DNA from: CAYNNP01 sp964398215
GTDB lineage: Bacteria > Planctomycetota > Planctomycetia > Pirellulales > Pirellulaceae
Length of the DNA: 13,876 nucleotides
NCBI GenBank assembly: GCA_964398215.1
Contig: CAYNNP010000178.1
Span: forward strand, 1-13,876
Direction of reading: 5' to 3'
Shown here: positions 13,745 through 13,876 of the stretch, in pieces
Numbering within the stretch: the stretch's first letter is position 1
Layout of the letters: every line of letters begins with the position of its first letter
Program-made: the position numbers and the translations under genes
The notes under the pieces: model-generated
Databases searched by the model: none
What the model was told of the DNA's origin: nothing
The model's input: only the letters and a program-made list of their open reading frames with translations

Positions 13745-13875
13745 AACAGCGGAGCTGTTTAACAACACAGCCTGTGGTCGCGCAGCGCACCACAGGTCGT
13801 TTGCCCGAATCAACCAACCCGAACCCTGAAAGGGTTTCACAACAGCGACGTTTGTCGAACACCTTCGGCGTTCAT
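13745..13875. repeat. String of short hairpins, probable intergenic repeat family
   Basis: Five small palindromes follow each other: aacagc/gctgtt (13745-13759), cctgtggt/accacagg (13771-13796), aaccct/agggtt with loop gaa (13822-13836), cgac/gtcg (about 13848-13859), and gaacacc/ggcgttc with one mismatch at the very end. Read on the minus strand it opens with a short ATG frame (MNAEGVRQTSLL, then stop). From memory, this wording recurs as spurious ORFs in Rhodopirellula genomes. No gene is seen in 13539-13876. Confidence 0.55.
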
Positions 13876-13876
13876 G

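Overview
The window reads as chromosomal DNA of a marine planctomycete, most likely a Rhodopirellula-like member of the Pirellulaceae. The reasons are a PVC-type small basic protein, an SHD1-domain secreted protein, an N-terminal NPYRP-type segment on a membrane protein, weak or absent Shine-Dalgarno sites, and abundant short palindromic intergenic repeats. The taxon is inferred from these features, not from a database search. No rRNA, tRNA, CRISPR array or full-length transposase gene was seen.

Left part (1-4536). A partial coding tail (1-108, +) ends at a strong hairpin and is followed by a gene-free, palindrome-rich stretch to 355. Then come genes on the minus strand, in transcription order: a small basic protein (4536-4330) with its own terminator, a delta-9 type fatty acid desaturase, argC (arginine synthesis), thiG (thiazole of thiamin) and a PP2A/ApaH-like phosphoesterase. 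The last four are loosely spaced (about 31, 85 and 106 bp) and functionally mixed.

Middle part (4818-8410, +). A lysylphosphatidylglycerol-synthase-type membrane protein is followed 26 bp later by an isoprenylcysteine-methyltransferase-like membrane protein. After a 193-bp gap comes the most interesting locus. An exported protein with an SHD1 domain and a thioredoxin-like region is interrupted by one in-frame TGA (7137-7139), exactly where a redox cysteine would sit. A hairpin matching the bacterial SECIS rule lies just downstream. It is either a new selenoprotein or a gene with a fresh nonsense mutation. A 77-residue zinc-ribbon protein follows.

Right part (8470-13876). A sulfotransferase fused to a GT31-like beta-1,3-glycosyltransferase (-) diverges from a polysaccharide flippase-like protein (+), which suggests assembly of a sulfated surface glycan. 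A 123-bp MITE-like element with 21-bp imperfect terminal inverted repeats and 10-bp target duplications sits on the flippase stop codon. Then come a flavoprotein with the Glu-Tyr-Lys substrate triad of iodotyrosine deiodinase and a TauE/SafE-type permease with a terminator. The window ends in a string of short hairpins of a repeat family, one part of which recurs in inverted orientation at the window's left edge.
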